From: Takakia lepidozioides | Lineage: Eukaryota > Streptophyta > Takakiopsida > Takakiales > Takakiaceae | Length of the DNA stretch: 64,000 bases | Direction of reading: 5' to 3' | Assembly (NCBI GenBank): GCA_030704615.1 | Contig: CM060731.1 | Span: 1,672,001-1,736,000, forward strand | Shown here: one piece after another, positions 35,711 to 46,598 of the stretch | How the letters are laid out: every line of letters starts with the position of its first letter | How positions within the stretch are numbered: the first letter of the stretch is position 1 | Notes under the pieces: generated by a model | Told to the model about the DNA's origin: nothing | Databases searched by the model: none | The model's input: the letters and a program-made list of their open reading frames with translations, nothing else | Program-made: the position numbers and the translations under genes

Positions 35711-37294
35711 CTAATCCGCTATCTCCACAGATAGTGTCGATGCATCACCACTCCCACAGAGTGCAGCTGCCAGTCTAAACACTGCAGCTGGCCGCATCCC
35801 CTGCAGACTTGCTTCCCCTCTTTGTGGATCAAAATCCACATCCGCTCCTCTTGGCTCAGGAGCACGCGTTGCTGCTTGAGAGACAGCAGCTGCAGAGTCC
35901 ATATGCAATGGTCCTGCAAGTGCGGCTCCACATATGAAGCCCATACCAATCTGGTCTTTCCTAGGCATAGGAGGATGTGTAGGTAGGGCTTGAACCTCAG
36001 GCCTTGGAGCTGGCGCAACATGAGTAGTGGCCATGGTAGCAAAACGTTGCTCTAGCTGGGCAAGCTTATCCACCATGCCTTGGTCATGACCTTGACCCTG
36101 ACCTTGTGCTCCTTGGTTTTGGTTACGACCTCTACCACGACCTCTGCCTCCTCTACCTCTCTGGAATACATTGCCTCGTCCTCGGCCACCATTGTTCCCT
36201 TGGAACTGGCCTGGCCATAGCTCAGGATGCAAGTCATAACAATGGGTCTCTTCATGCCCATACTTGCCACAAATGCCTACACTGTGGTTGTGTAGGCTGT
36301 GCCTGTCCGGCCCTTTGCCTCTCTTTGGGCAATCTCTCTTAACATGGGGTCCTCCACAATCCCAACATGTGACTCCCGACTGTTGTTGGCCTGAGAATGA
36401 AGGAAGTGACCTCTGCAATTGAGATCCTCTCTGTCCTTCCCTAGGCTTTGCCTGAGCCCCCTTGTTGCCTTGAGCACGTTGGGGTAGTGGTTGTTGTTGG
36501 CTAGGAGCCCCAATTCGTTGTGTCTCCTTACCAAACCCCACCATGACCACTCGATCCTCCACCATATTGAGCTCTATCCGCTCTGCCAGCAAAAACGCGT
36601 TTGCTAAGGTGGGTTGGGCCACTTGTAGGAGAGTTGCATCCCACACCCTTCTCCTCAGCTCCTTGTCCAATATCCCATACCAGAATTGGACTACTTGAGC
36701 TTCTGTAACCCTTTGGGTTACATTTATCAATCGCCTCATGCGCGTGTAAGCCTCCCTTAAACTCTCGGTAGGCTTTCGTTGGAACTCTTGCAAGCTCCGC
36801 AATTTCTCCGTCCCTATCCCCTGGTAGTTTCTCCTTAACTCCTCGAAGAACTCCACAACTGGGTTAAATGTAGGCACGAGTGTTGGTGTTGCAGCAGGAG
36901 CATGGGTGGACTTCCCAGCTCCTGTTCCACTTGACATCCCACTTCTGCTTGTAGAAGCTGCCGGTGTCACCACTGCCCTTGTGCCTCTAGTGATGGAGAC
37001 ATAGTCAGGTGACCAATACACCCGCCATTCCTCAATCTCCACCCCCCGCCTAAACTCATGGTAGTCATCCATGGGCGGCCCCTCAAGGTGCTGAAACAAC
37101 CCCTTCCACGCCATAAAAGGCGTAAACAGTTGTGGATTGCGCATCTGCTGCAAATCACACCAACTATCAAACTCCTGTATGAAATCATCAAGCTCGATGG
37201 TGCCCACAGCTCCAGAGTACCGACGTGGCCCCTTGGTAGCTCCATACATTTCCTCCATCGTATCCCACAACAATGGCACGGAAATGGCTTGCAT
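35711..37294 (-). CDS. Gypsy gag with two zinc knuckles
   Basis: One 527-codon frame. The capsid-like part reads VEFFEELRRNYQGIGTEKLR, SLQEFQRKPTESLREAYTRM RRLI and ILDKELRRRVWD. Then follow a knuckle, CWDCGGPHVKRDCP, a second Cys/His cluster, CGKYGHEETHCYDLHPELW, and an RGRGRGRNQNQ-rich basic region typical of RNA-binding gag tails. It belongs with the protease and methyltransferase regions downstream on the same strand as one element. Confidence 0.85.
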   Translation of the reverse strand: MQAISVPLLWDTMEEMYGATKGPRRYSGAVGTIELDDFIQEFDSWCDLQQMRNPQLFTPFMAWKGLFQHLEGPPMDDYHEFRRGVEIEEWRVYWSPDYVSITRGTRAVVTPAASTSRSGMSSGTGAGKSTHAPAATPTLVPTFNPVVEFFEELRRNYQGIGTEKLRSLQEFQRKPTESLREAYTRMRRLINVTQRVTEAQVVQFWYGILDKELRRRVWDATLLQVAQPTLANAFLLAERIELNMVEDRVVMVGFGKETQRIGAPSQQQPLPQRAQGNKGAQAKPREGQRGSQLQRSLPSFSGQQQSGVTCWDCGGPHVKRDCPKRGKGPDRHSLHNHSVGICGKYGHEETHCYDLHPELWPGQFQGNNGGRGRGNVFQRGRGGRGRGRGRNQNQGAQGQGQGHDQGMVDKLAQLEQRFATMATTHVAPAPRPEVQALPTHPPMPRKDQIGMGFICGAALAGPLHMDSAAAVSQAATRAPEPRGADVDFDPQRGEASLQGMRPAAVFRLAAALCGSGDASTLSVEIAD

Positions 37295-39374
37295 CCTCGG
37301 CGAGAATCATCCTAACTCTGAGTCTGAACCTTCCTCAGAAGACACTGAAGGTGAAGGTGGCCTAAACCGCACACCTCGTCTTGTATACCTACTAGTATCG
37401 CTGGTGCTCGCACCGACACTCTCCTCAGCAACTGGTGGCACCTCCGTGATGAAAACTCACAACCACACCTGTTGTAAACCTGTCTCTAATCCCCCTTTCC
37501 ACAAGGTAACCGGGTAGAGAACCTGTTGCGGCTTATGGCTTAGACTACTAGGTTTGTAACATAAATCTGTACCTGCATCCACCGCAAGCACTCCTATGGT
37601 CTGCTGGTCATCAACCCAGCCTCACCATAAGAGAAACAATGATGGGCTGATTGGTCATCACCCCAACCTCACCACCGACAGCACGCTCTAGGATTGACCG
37701 GTGATCAAATCCGGACCAACCTCCTATGAAAACAAACGCCCACACAAAGCTAACATGGCGCACAGTCAAGCATGCAGGTGTGGAGGGGATCCAAACACAA
37801 GAAAATCAAGACATCAACTCCCCCACACCAAAAACACTCCACAAGTGTCGCTCCTGCAATGATACTCCAGCCCAAACCCGGACTGACTCTTGCCTCCACC
37901 TACGGAAAGGTTTTGGCCTACAGAGAGGGTGAAAGACTACAAGGAAGAGAGACTAAAGCAATTCCTAATCCGAGCATGCCCTTATCCCACTACCCTATCT
38001 CCACACTCTCTTGCTTGAACAATAGACAAGACTACCTTTCAAGGGTCTCTCAAATAACTCTCCAGGAGCCCTCAAGAATATCTCTCTCAAACAATCTCAC
38101 TAAGGCTCCCAATCCTTGCACAATGGGACTCCAAAACAGTACACCAAGCCCCCAAGAGCCTGCCAAAACTTAGCCCTCGAGGACCCCAAATAGTCCATCA
38201 CACAAGTCGCCAAAGACTCCTCAAGCTCGCCAAATATTGGCCTCCAAGGACCCCAAAATAGTCCTCCAAAGAACTCCAAATGGTCCTCCAAGGACCCCAA
38301 ACAGTCCTCCAAGGACTCCCAATGGTCTTCCAAATAGTCCTCCAAGGACTCCCAATGGTCCTCCAAACAGTCCTCCAAGGACTCTTCCTATGTCACCATG
38401 TTCCCAATGCGTTCCCAATGTGTTCCCAAGTTCCCAATAGGTTCCCAAAGTTCCCTAAGAATATTCATAAGAATATGCCATAGTATTCTCCCAATATTCC
38501 CCTGGGCCTATACGTATTCCCCTTGTATTCCCTTTGTATTCCCCTTAGGAATAGCCATTTCCCCCTGGCAATAGCCATTTCCCCCTCATAGAGTAGTTCA
38601 TTTCTCCCCAATGTTTAGCCATTTCCCCCTAAGCTTTAGCCACTTCCCCCTCTATTTCCTTGAGGTTTAGCCTTACCAAGCTAGGGTTTGTGCTCCTTGG
38701 GGCTCTATGCTTAATCCCCTCAAGCATCCATGAATTCTATGGGGTACCAAGACAAATTCCCTTGATCTTCTTCACCTTAAGCTACTCAAGTTTGTCTCCA
38801 ACTCAACTAGCAATGCATTGGCCACACAACAAGCTCAATTTCTCATTGGAACTCAAAATCAAGCTTGTACCTCATTTGGCAAGCCACCAAGCCTTGTCTC
38901 CTCTCAAGCCTTGGTTATTCAAGCTCCCTTCACTTGCTAGCTCAAGAGCCACTCCTCTCAAGCTTGAAATTGCAAAGCTCAAGCCAAAAGCATGCTTCAC
39001 ACATGCATCACCTCATACACAAGGGAATCAACTTGCTCCCTTCACCTTCTAGCTCTCCTCAAGCTTGAAATTGGAAGCCACACTTGGGAAGCATGCTCCA
39101 CATAAGCATCACTTGCTTGATCAACCATCCACCACAAAACTTAAGCCAAAAGGGAATGAATACATGAGCTTCACCTTCCCCTTCCTTGTCTTGACACATG
39201 CTAATGTATGGTTGAAGTTACTATGCATGCCTTGAGCCACAATTTTTTTTCTTCATGAAGACCACCTCCAATGATCTCCCACATGTGCTCCAAGCTCTTC
39301 AATGCTCTAGGCTTGGTTTCACATCATTATGATTGGAAGACTTCTTCACATGCTCCCCTTCAAACCGGGGGCTG
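37295..39374. other. Non-coding 5' region of the methyltransferase Gypsy
   Basis: No gene is supportable. It should hold the 5' leader and 5' LTR of the Gypsy element, but no second LTR exists in the window to fix the limits. CT- and A-rich blocks such as AGCCATTTCCCCCT recur at 38550-38650. Confidence 0.45.
38205..38395. repeat. ~30-bp minisatellite
   Basis: Six to seven imperfect copies of a unit like CAAGGACTCCCAATGGTCCT CCAAACAGTC. Open frames across it are repetitive (PRTPNGPPNSPPRTPNG) and not genes. Confidence 0.85.
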
Positions 39375-39456
39375 CTATTTCATGAGCCATGAGCGGCATG
39401 AGCCATGAGCCATGAGCCATGAGCAGAGTCGTAAGTGTCAAAAAAAACATGAGCAG
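39375..39456 (+). repeat. Terminal inverted repeat, element 2 left end
   Basis: Starts CTATTTCATGAGCC, followed by a CATGAGC repeat run, CAGAGTCGTAAG, an A tract and CATGAGCAG. It mirrors 28574-28643 in opposite orientation. It marks the left limit of the second palindrome-bearing element. Confidence 0.7.
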
Positions 39457-39836
39457 GACTATTTTCCAGAAATGAGTGTCTGCGGGAATAGGGTTTAGGG
39501 TGTCACAGTCATAGGGGGAGAAGGACCTCCCGATGAAGGAGGTTCGGCAATGTTTTTTAGAATTACATATTGAAAGGCAATGTTTCGCGAATGGTAGGGT
39601 GGTACTGATCTGTACAATGAGGGACTATTTCAGCCTACCAGCCACTTGCAAAATCCACCCACACTCCCAATCCCAAACGAAATGAGGAATGACGCATTTT
39701 GGGAACGATGGATACAGAATAGAACAAAAAGAGGGCACAATGGGGTTTTTATTGATCCACATAAATTGCATTTGAAGCACGTCTACTGTGCTGATTATGC
39801 AAACAAATCTTTAGCCCTGTGCCTTCTGAATACAAG

Positions 39837-40436
39837 TCACGTTGTCAATGGGACTTCGACTGCTCTGAGAACTAGCTCATGAGTCTTCGGGCTCCTCCAG
39901 GTAAACTGGATTGCAGCCGTTGTACCGCCCCTGTTGATGTTCACCACAATGTCCTGCCCTTCAATCATACCACCATCGAATATGGAAAGCTTCACGTTTT
40001 CGCCGTCCACACCAATGCGAATGTCCCCATACAATGGAGAAGATGAGCGCACTCCTTCAGGAGTATAAGTCTCTCCGATGGAGTCCACCCACGTCCACTG
40101 GCAGCAGTTCCACCGCAACAGCATAGCAGTGCGCATTCTTCTGCATGGGTGCCCGTCGAAGCTGGGAAAATCGGAATCAAGGATGCGCAGGAGCCACGGA
40201 CTCCTCAGACCAAGATCGTCACCCCGCTCGAAGGCGTACTGGCCTGGGAGATACTCAAAAGCGGACAATGTTTTCACATTCGAACCAGTATCTTCTGTGT
40301 AATCTGTGTACCAGATAACGATGTCTCCCGATGTGGCCGAATACATTGCATAATCGATGCCTCCATAAGGGCAGTCGTCCCGGTTCCGGATGCACGACAT
40401 CCTTGCAAAGGAGGACCTGGACGTCTTTGATACCGA
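39837..40436 (-). CDS. Unknown ~190-residue mobile-element protein, paralogue 1
   Basis: Reads MSCIRNRDDCPYGGIDYAMY, SGDIVIWYTDYTEDTGSNVK, CQWTWVDSIGETY, PLYGDIRIGVDG, SIFDGGMIEGQDIVVNINRG and HELVLRAVEVPLTT. The open frame continues upstream to 40535, but similarity to the partner gene starts at MSCIRN (about 40401) after an AG that could be an acceptor. I do not recognise the family. It is rich in aromatic, Gly and Asp residues and probably all-beta. It is divergent from the homologue at 40955. It probably belongs to element 2. Confidence 0.6.
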   Translation of the reverse strand, partial: SVSKTSRSSFARMSCIRNRDDCPYGGIDYAMYSATSGDIVIWYTDYTEDTGSNVKTLSAFEYLPGQYAFERGDDLGLRSPWLLRILDSDFPSFDGHPCRRMRTAMLLRWNCCQWTWVDSIGETYTPEGVRSSSPLYGDIRIGVDGENVKLSIFDGGMIEGQDIVVNINRGGTTAAIQFTWRSPKTHELVLRAVEVPLTT

Positions 40437-40647
40437 TGACAATGACCTTGCGGACAGCAACGAAGCCCTTAGATTTTCGAAATGATGAGAAGCGGAAGAG
40501 CAGTGCGGGCTCCAATAATGGACCATATGGGTCACAAGTACCCATCAATCATCGTGTAACGTGTTCAACACGCCAGCGGTGGATGAACCGATACCTCTTT
40601 CTCATCCACGGGGTATAGTTTGAAATCTGCCACCGAAGTCCATCCCC

Positions 40648-40674
40648 CGGATGGAAATTCGGCGCCGCATTTAC
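40648..40674. promoter_or_regulatory. Hybrid palindrome between the divergent paralogues
   Basis: The site reads GGAAATTCGGCGCCGCATTT: the left half is of the array-A family and the right half of the array-B family. It is the only clear palindrome between the two genes. It may be a shared regulatory or protein-binding site, or the scar of recombination between families. Confidence 0.5.
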
Positions 40675-40954
40675 ATCGAAGGGGGGATGGACTTTGTCGT
40701 CTCGAGTGGCTATAGGCCCACCTGGCACTTACTGCCCATAGTTTGCATGGCAGGGAAGGAAACTGAAACGGCTACATCATGGATGAGCCAATCTTCATCC
40801 GTGCAGGTTCCTGTCGGGGGGAAATTTAAATGTGCCAAGGAGTGTTTGTGAGGAATTGCAGCGTTTGCTTGAATTTCTTCCAGCCACCGCGCTGCTACCT
40901 CCTCCATCCGGGAGCTGCTGTCATTGAGCGTACTGTGCTACTCTTTTTTCAGGG

Positions 40955-41533
40955 ATGCCGTGCCGCCGAAATCCTGCTGACTGCCCTTATCATGGCTATG
41001 ATTATGCTATGTTCAAACCAGAATCAGGAGACATCATTGTCTGGCTTTCAGTTTTCACAGACGCATCTGGAATCAAGCGGGAGTCTTTGCGCGCAATGGA
41101 GTATCTGGAGGGCTATTACCGCTTTGAGCGAGGTGAAGGCGAGGGTCAATGCGGTCCGTGGGTCCTGAAAATTGTTGACCTCGATATACCAAGGTGGAAT
41201 GGGATGCCGGACAGATCACGCACGGCCTCACTTTGGCGCTGGAACTGCTGCCAGTGGACCAATGAGGACGGCAACGGGGAAAACTATATTCGTGGAGTTC
41301 ACTCCGCTTTTCCAGTGTATGGAGACATTCGGCTGAGTTGCGAAGACGAATCGCACGGGCACATGAGGCCCACAATGACCTTGTCAATGTATGATGGTGG
41401 TATGATTGATGGGCATGACATTGTCGTTAGCTCCACCAAGGGCACCAGATCGACCGCATTGCAGTTTACCTCGAGATGCCGCATCAGTAATGAGCTTGTT
41501 TTGAGGGCTATCGAAGTTCCGTCGACTTGGTGA
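40955..41533 (+). CDS. Unknown ~190-residue mobile-element protein, paralogue 2
   Basis: Reads MPCRRNPADCPYHGYDYAMF, ESGDIIVWLSVF, EYLEGYYRFERGEGEGQCGP, RWNCCQWTNEDGNGENY, SMYDGGMIDGHDIVVSSTKG and NELVLRAIEVPSTW, then TGA. It aligns along its length with paralogue 1 (DCPY.G.DYAM...SGDI..W, RWNCCQWT, DGGMI.G.DIVV, ELVLRA.EVP). A TTTTTTCAG acceptor lies just before the ATG, so an upstream exon (perhaps MAGKETETATSWMSQ at 40747) is possible. AATAAA near 41604 may be its polyadenylation signal. The frame is intact. Confidence 0.65.
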   Translation: MPCRRNPADCPYHGYDYAMFKPESGDIIVWLSVFTDASGIKRESLRAMEYLEGYYRFERGEGEGQCGPWVLKIVDLDIPRWNGMPDRSRTASLWRWNCCQWTNEDGNGENYIRGVHSAFPVYGDIRLSCEDESHGHMRPTMTLSMYDGGMIDGHDIVVSSTKGTRSTALQFTSRCRISNELVLRAIEVPSTW

Positions 41534-41811
41534 CACCCATGTAGAAGGAGGAAGGGCTTAGATTTGTCTGGAGTTGCTAAATGTGAGACACCGTGTTCGA
41601 TCAATAAAACAACCCATCGTACCTCACTTTTGTGTGCTTGTGTTTCATCGTGTTCAAGAACTGCCGTAATTGGCCCACTGTTTACAATTTGAGGTCTCAT
41701 TTCTACAATGTGTCTGTCCATATGAATATACCAGAGTCAGCGATATCACAGTCCTGAGGTGAAGAAAATCCATGTATGAGTTGTAGGAAACGTATACACG
41801 CCGAAGCTCGG

Positions 41812-42835
41812 AAATTCGGCACCGCATTCCATTTTCTCCATGAAGCGATTTCTGGCAGCTCCCTTTCCTCCGTTGTCGTCGTAACGGAAATGCTGTACAA
41901 CATTTCATTTCCTGACATGGCATTACCATACTTCGAATTTGAAATGCGGCGCCGCATTTCCATATTCGACCTTGAACTATCCAAGCATGTCCAGTCGCTA
42001 ATGCTTGTCCATGTCCATACTTGAAATGCGGCACCGCATTTCCATGTCCGTCATCAAAATTTCGTACCGGACAATGAAATGCGGCACAACATTTCCAGAG
42101 AGCACAATGGAATGCGGTGCCGCATTTCCGTCGAAGGGTCTGGAATTGGACAAACAACGATGGAAGTTCTGGAAATGCGGCACCGCATTTCCATGTCTGT
42201 CATCAAAATATCAAATCGGACAATGGAATGCGGTGCCGCATTTCCGTCCATCAAGACGGAATGCCCACACGGGTCTGGAATTGGCCAAACAACGATGTCT
42301 GTTTTGGAAATGCGGCGCCGCATTTCCCATGTTGGGCAATTGAAAGTTTTTATAGGACAATGTAAGTTTTTATAGGACGATGGAATGCGGTGCCGCATTT
42401 CCATCAAAGGGTCTGGAATTGGGCAAACAACGATGTCCCTTTTGGAAATGCGGCGCCACATTTCCATGTACGTCATCGAAATTTCTTATTGGACAATGGA
42501 ATGCGGTGCCGCATTCCCGTCTAGCATCATGGAATTGGGAGCCCAAGAACGTCGATGGGTCTGCAGTTGGAAAAATGTCAATCTCCAAAAGGTAAATGCG
42601 GCACCGCATTTCCATGTTCGACCTCCACATTTCGATTTACATCCATGGAAGGAGCTGGCAATCGGCAAAACTGCCGTGTCGGAAACGTTGTCCGAACAGT
42701 TTCTGATGTCCAAACCATGAAACGGAAATTTGTTCTTGCCCCGGTTTTGGAAATGCGGTGCCGCATTTCCAAACGAGGTTTTTGCAGTTGCCACATTTCC
42801 GTTCAGACATTGAAATGCGGTGCCGCATTTCAGAT
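41812..42835. repeat. Palindrome array B, left (GGCACC core)
   Basis: About 17 copies of AAATGCGGCACCGCATTT or its complement-centred form (GGTGCC), with some GGCGCC cores. They are organised in higher-order units of about 100-150 bp that also contain GGGTCTGGAATTGGACAAAC and TGTCATCAAAAT spacers. The array lies between the 190-residue gene and the 3' end of the ParB/methyltransferase-like gene. Confidence 0.9.
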
Positions 42836-44130
42836 TTTGGGAGGGACCAGGTTTGGACGATGTTGTCGTTTAGAAGCACATGGGAGAGGGGACATGAAGG
42901 ACGGGGAGAATTCCCTTTATATACTCTGGAATTGAATTTAAATGTACAAAGAGTTCATTAAAATTGTATTAATCTTGAAAATCATCACTACTGTCGTCCT
43001 GTCCTTGACTGTCATGCTCCGCCTCCACCCCGTCATTGCCTTTCTCATCTCCAGCGGACTGGTCGTTGGCCAGGCTTTTGAAAATCCCATCTTCACCTTG
43101 CGGAACCGACCATCTCACCTCCGTTGGCTCGTCGTCCTCCCTGTCTGCATCGCTCTCATCCGCTGAATCACATATGAACTTTCGCACCCGTCTACCTACC
43201 TCAGCTGTTGCCAACTCTTTCCTTATCCTTCTGTCCTCCCTAGCCCTTTCCAAAATCTGCTCTACTTTACTGGGATTCTCACATCGTCTAATCGCTGTAT
43301 TTGCGAGTTTAGCTGCATAACTAGGAAGGGAGTAGTCCTTCACCGGGCTCGTCATGAAGTCGGCCCTCGCAAAGAACGGGACATTCTTTCTGGCAGGAAG
43401 TGTAGGCCCTACATGTTTCGACCCGGATCCTCCAATCCTGCACATAACAATCACCAACGAGACCAATGAGAACCACAGTCCGGATATGCGTTTGACAAAA
43501 AATCACACAGAAGGCTTTGCAAACTTATAATGTTTGGACTCACTCATATTCCGGGTTCTCCTCGGCATCAATGTCCACTGTCTCTTCCTCCGACTCCGAC
43601 GAATCCGAGGAGTCTTTGACTTCGATGGGAGCCTTCACATTCCGTTGCAGCCCTTCCAGATGGGATCCCCAGATGCCTGTGTCCTCCTCGTAGGCAAAGA
43701 GGTGCCGGTCGGAAAACCGCCCAGCCCACATTGAGGCACCTGTTACAATGCCATCCACACATTATGACATGGCCCTTCATATGTTGCGAATGAAAGCATA
43801 ACGAGAGTTTGCAGAAAAGCATACAACAAGATTCTGCATACCTGTCCCACAGATGAGGTCGAGCACTGTGCCCTCCACGTCAGTGCATGTCTCCATAATT
43901 GTCTGAATGAAGGCAGGGCTCCGAGTGCGTGAATACCGCAGGGGTTCAGTTGAAGTGAGGCTATGAGGGAGAAGTTCCGTGGGAACGTTGTTGAACAGGA
44001 CGTCATAATCGATGGGGTCGCAGTTCGGGTCAACCAACAATCCCTCCTTCCGGAAAGCAAAGGTGGAGTTCTCCTTCACAAAGCAGTATGCATCAAATTG
44101 CTTCGTTTGCATACACAGTGGGGAACGATT

Positions 44131-44156
44131 AGAAATCAATGCGGCACCGCATTTCA
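44131..44156. repeat. Single array-B palindrome in an intron
   Basis: AATGCGGCACCGCATT inside the intron between exons 45295-44202 and 44100-43842 of copy 2. Confidence 0.8.
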
Positions 44157-45365
44157 AAACTCCCAAGAAAATGAAAGGACGAGTGCCAAGGTCGTAATTA
44201 CCTTCTTCCCTTCCGACCAAAGGCCCAATGTGTTGATGCACGTCCACTTCTTCTTCAGAATTGGGACGGCGCTCTTGCGGGTCCACTTCGCAATTCCTGT
44301 CTGCGTGTTTTTGCCTCTGCTCGCCAGGACAACCACACAGCCTCTGTCGTCCAACACCATGCGGGCGAGCCCGAATCCTTTCTTCCAAAAGTCCTCGGAG
44401 TACCTGTTCCAAGATGGCAAAGCTTGCAGTCCTTCCACAGGCTCTCCGTCCGGAATATCCAAGATGATCATATCGCAAGACCACTCGGTGGCATTTCCGC
44501 CCCTCCTGCAATCCTTGTATGCACACACCCTCTCAAAGAACGAGACCATCTTCAGAAACCCGGGGGTGTCGGAAGGCTCTTCGGCAGCCGCCTTCTTCAG
44601 TGCTCTGCCCTTCGGACCCTCCATGGTCTTCATGTATGCCAACTTGGCTGCCCGTCCATCCAAAGCCGCCAAGAAACTCTCATTCACACACTGGACTACT
44701 GTATCGGGATCCACTTTCGGCCTCTTCATTTCCACCGGCTCGAAAGGGTGCCCCCCGGGGGGTTGAAGAGTGTCTTCTTTGCCGAGCCAGTTCTCGTCCC
44801 TCTCGTGACAATGGTGGGCACAGGGGATTTCGGCTGCGTCTCGGGGGGTGGGCTGGTTGCAAAGTCTCCATCGGAGTCCTCTTCCTCACCCTCTACCTGC
44901 ACTATCTGTTTCTGCTTCTTCGTTTTCTTGGGTGTCACAACTGCTGCTCCTTGCTGGCGAGTCCGCTTCTTGGACCCCTTCTGTTGAGCCTGCACAGCTG
45001 CATCCACCGTCTTCTGTGCCATCTCAGCTGCCTTTCTGGATTGTTCCAGAGCAGCAGCTTCCTTTGCCGACTCTGGCCGAGCAAGGACATGTCTTTCCTT
45101 TCTCTTCTCTTCTGCTTTCGCGTGCAGATCTTTCTCAGACTCGTCAACAATTCCGCCAGACATGTCCAGGTACCACGGGCATCCAACCTGCATCTCGGGT
45201 GTGTAGACACAGCTTGGGCCCGCCACGGTCCAAGCCATGAAGAACGGGGCTCTTGAGCCAGGGCCCCTGTCTGAAGAAGCACGTATTTCATATACCTGCA
45301 GGGCAGTCAGCATGCGAGAGCAAAATTGAGACCAACGTACTCGCAGAGTGCAACCGAAAACATAA

Positions 45366-45392
45366 AATGCGAATACGGTGCCGCATTTCCCA
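45366..45392. repeat. Single array-B palindrome in an intron
   Basis: AATGCGAATACGGTGCCGCATTTCC-like degenerate copy (core ACGGTGCCGCATTT) within the intron 45439-45296 of copy 2. Confidence 0.7.
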
Positions 45393-46572
45393 GACAAACC
45401 TCATTACCAGGCTTTGCATACAAGGACAGCTGGCTTCACCTGTAAACAATTCGCATTGCAGCTTTTCCCGCTCCTCCTGATGTGTAAACTCCACACTCCT
45501 TCTTGCTGTCTGTAGCTCCCTGGCGAAGAGGTTGTCCTTGTAAGCACATCTGAAACGTGTCACGTAGTCTTCCAATGTCTGTGTTCCATCCCATTTGACG
45601 TACAAGCCGAACGATTTTGTATGCATTACGACTTGCTCCTTCGCATTCGTCATTACCCGCGATTCCCACATGCATTGTCACGTAGCAGTTCAGGGAATTC
45701 ATTTCAGAAAAGCAACTCTGGGGAAGTACCTTGAATTACCTGGAACCACCAAGTCATGCGGTTGAGCCACACATCCACTGCAGGGTCGGAAACTTCGAGT
45801 GGAAAAGACCACATTGTCCTTATACTCTCCGATGCATTCCAGATCGACAGCCACCGTGTCTGCCATTTCCGATCCAATGTCAGGAGCAGGAAGAAGAGTG
45901 GCTATTGCTAGGAAGGAACTTTAGTGAATTGAAACATCACCTTCTCTTTCGTTTCAACACATGCCGTTGAGAGGTGATGCAGTTTCTCCAACTGCATGGT
46001 CGGCTGCATGGCCCGAGAATAGTGTTTTGCAATCTCGGGGATGAAGTCCTTTCCAAGTGCCGGATCTGCAATGGCCACCAGCTTCACAAGCTTTGACTTG
46101 TATTTCGTTCTGGACTTGACCCCGGCTTCCTTCAAGTGCTCAGTCAATGACTGCAACGTTTTGACCTACCCCTCACTTTCCATGAAGAAGCGTTTGGCAT
46201 GGGCCAAATCCAGCTTGATGTTTGACTGCCAACAAAAACATGCAAAAACGTTACATTCGATTCATGTGGAAAGATTACCGGAAATTGGGGAAGGATGAGC
46301 AGAGGGAAATGGGAGGACGACTTACTTCGTATATCACCTCCACCATTCCATCCATAGTGAGACGATACCATGTCCGGTCAGTTTTTGCCACGGCTTTCTG
46401 AATGAGCTCGGGCTCCAGCATTTCCGCGAACATGTGCGGATCAGTGAGACCAGTTTTCCTCACCCTGTTCAGCATATGTGCCATGTGGGTATGCACGTAC
46501 GCATTTTCAGTGACCCTGCAAGGCACACTCTCCAGTTCAGTCCACGAAAGCACGGAAACAAAACAGATTGGA

Positions 46573-46598
46573 AACCGAAATGCGGCACCGCATTTCGA
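46573..46598. repeat. Single array-B palindrome in an intron
   Basis: GAAATGCGGCACCGCATTTC lies in the intron between the GNHR exon and the RVTENAY exon of copy 2. It is a perfect 20-bp copy. Confidence 0.85.

Noticed and set aside
38237-38483. Proline-rich protein PRTPNGPPNSPPRTP
   Set aside because: Translation of the ~30-bp minisatellite.
43963-45256. Plus-strand frames of 245-267 codons opposite the methyltransferase-like exons
   Set aside because: Antisense shadows in GC-rich coding DNA. The minus strand carries the motifs, splice sites and homology to copy 1.
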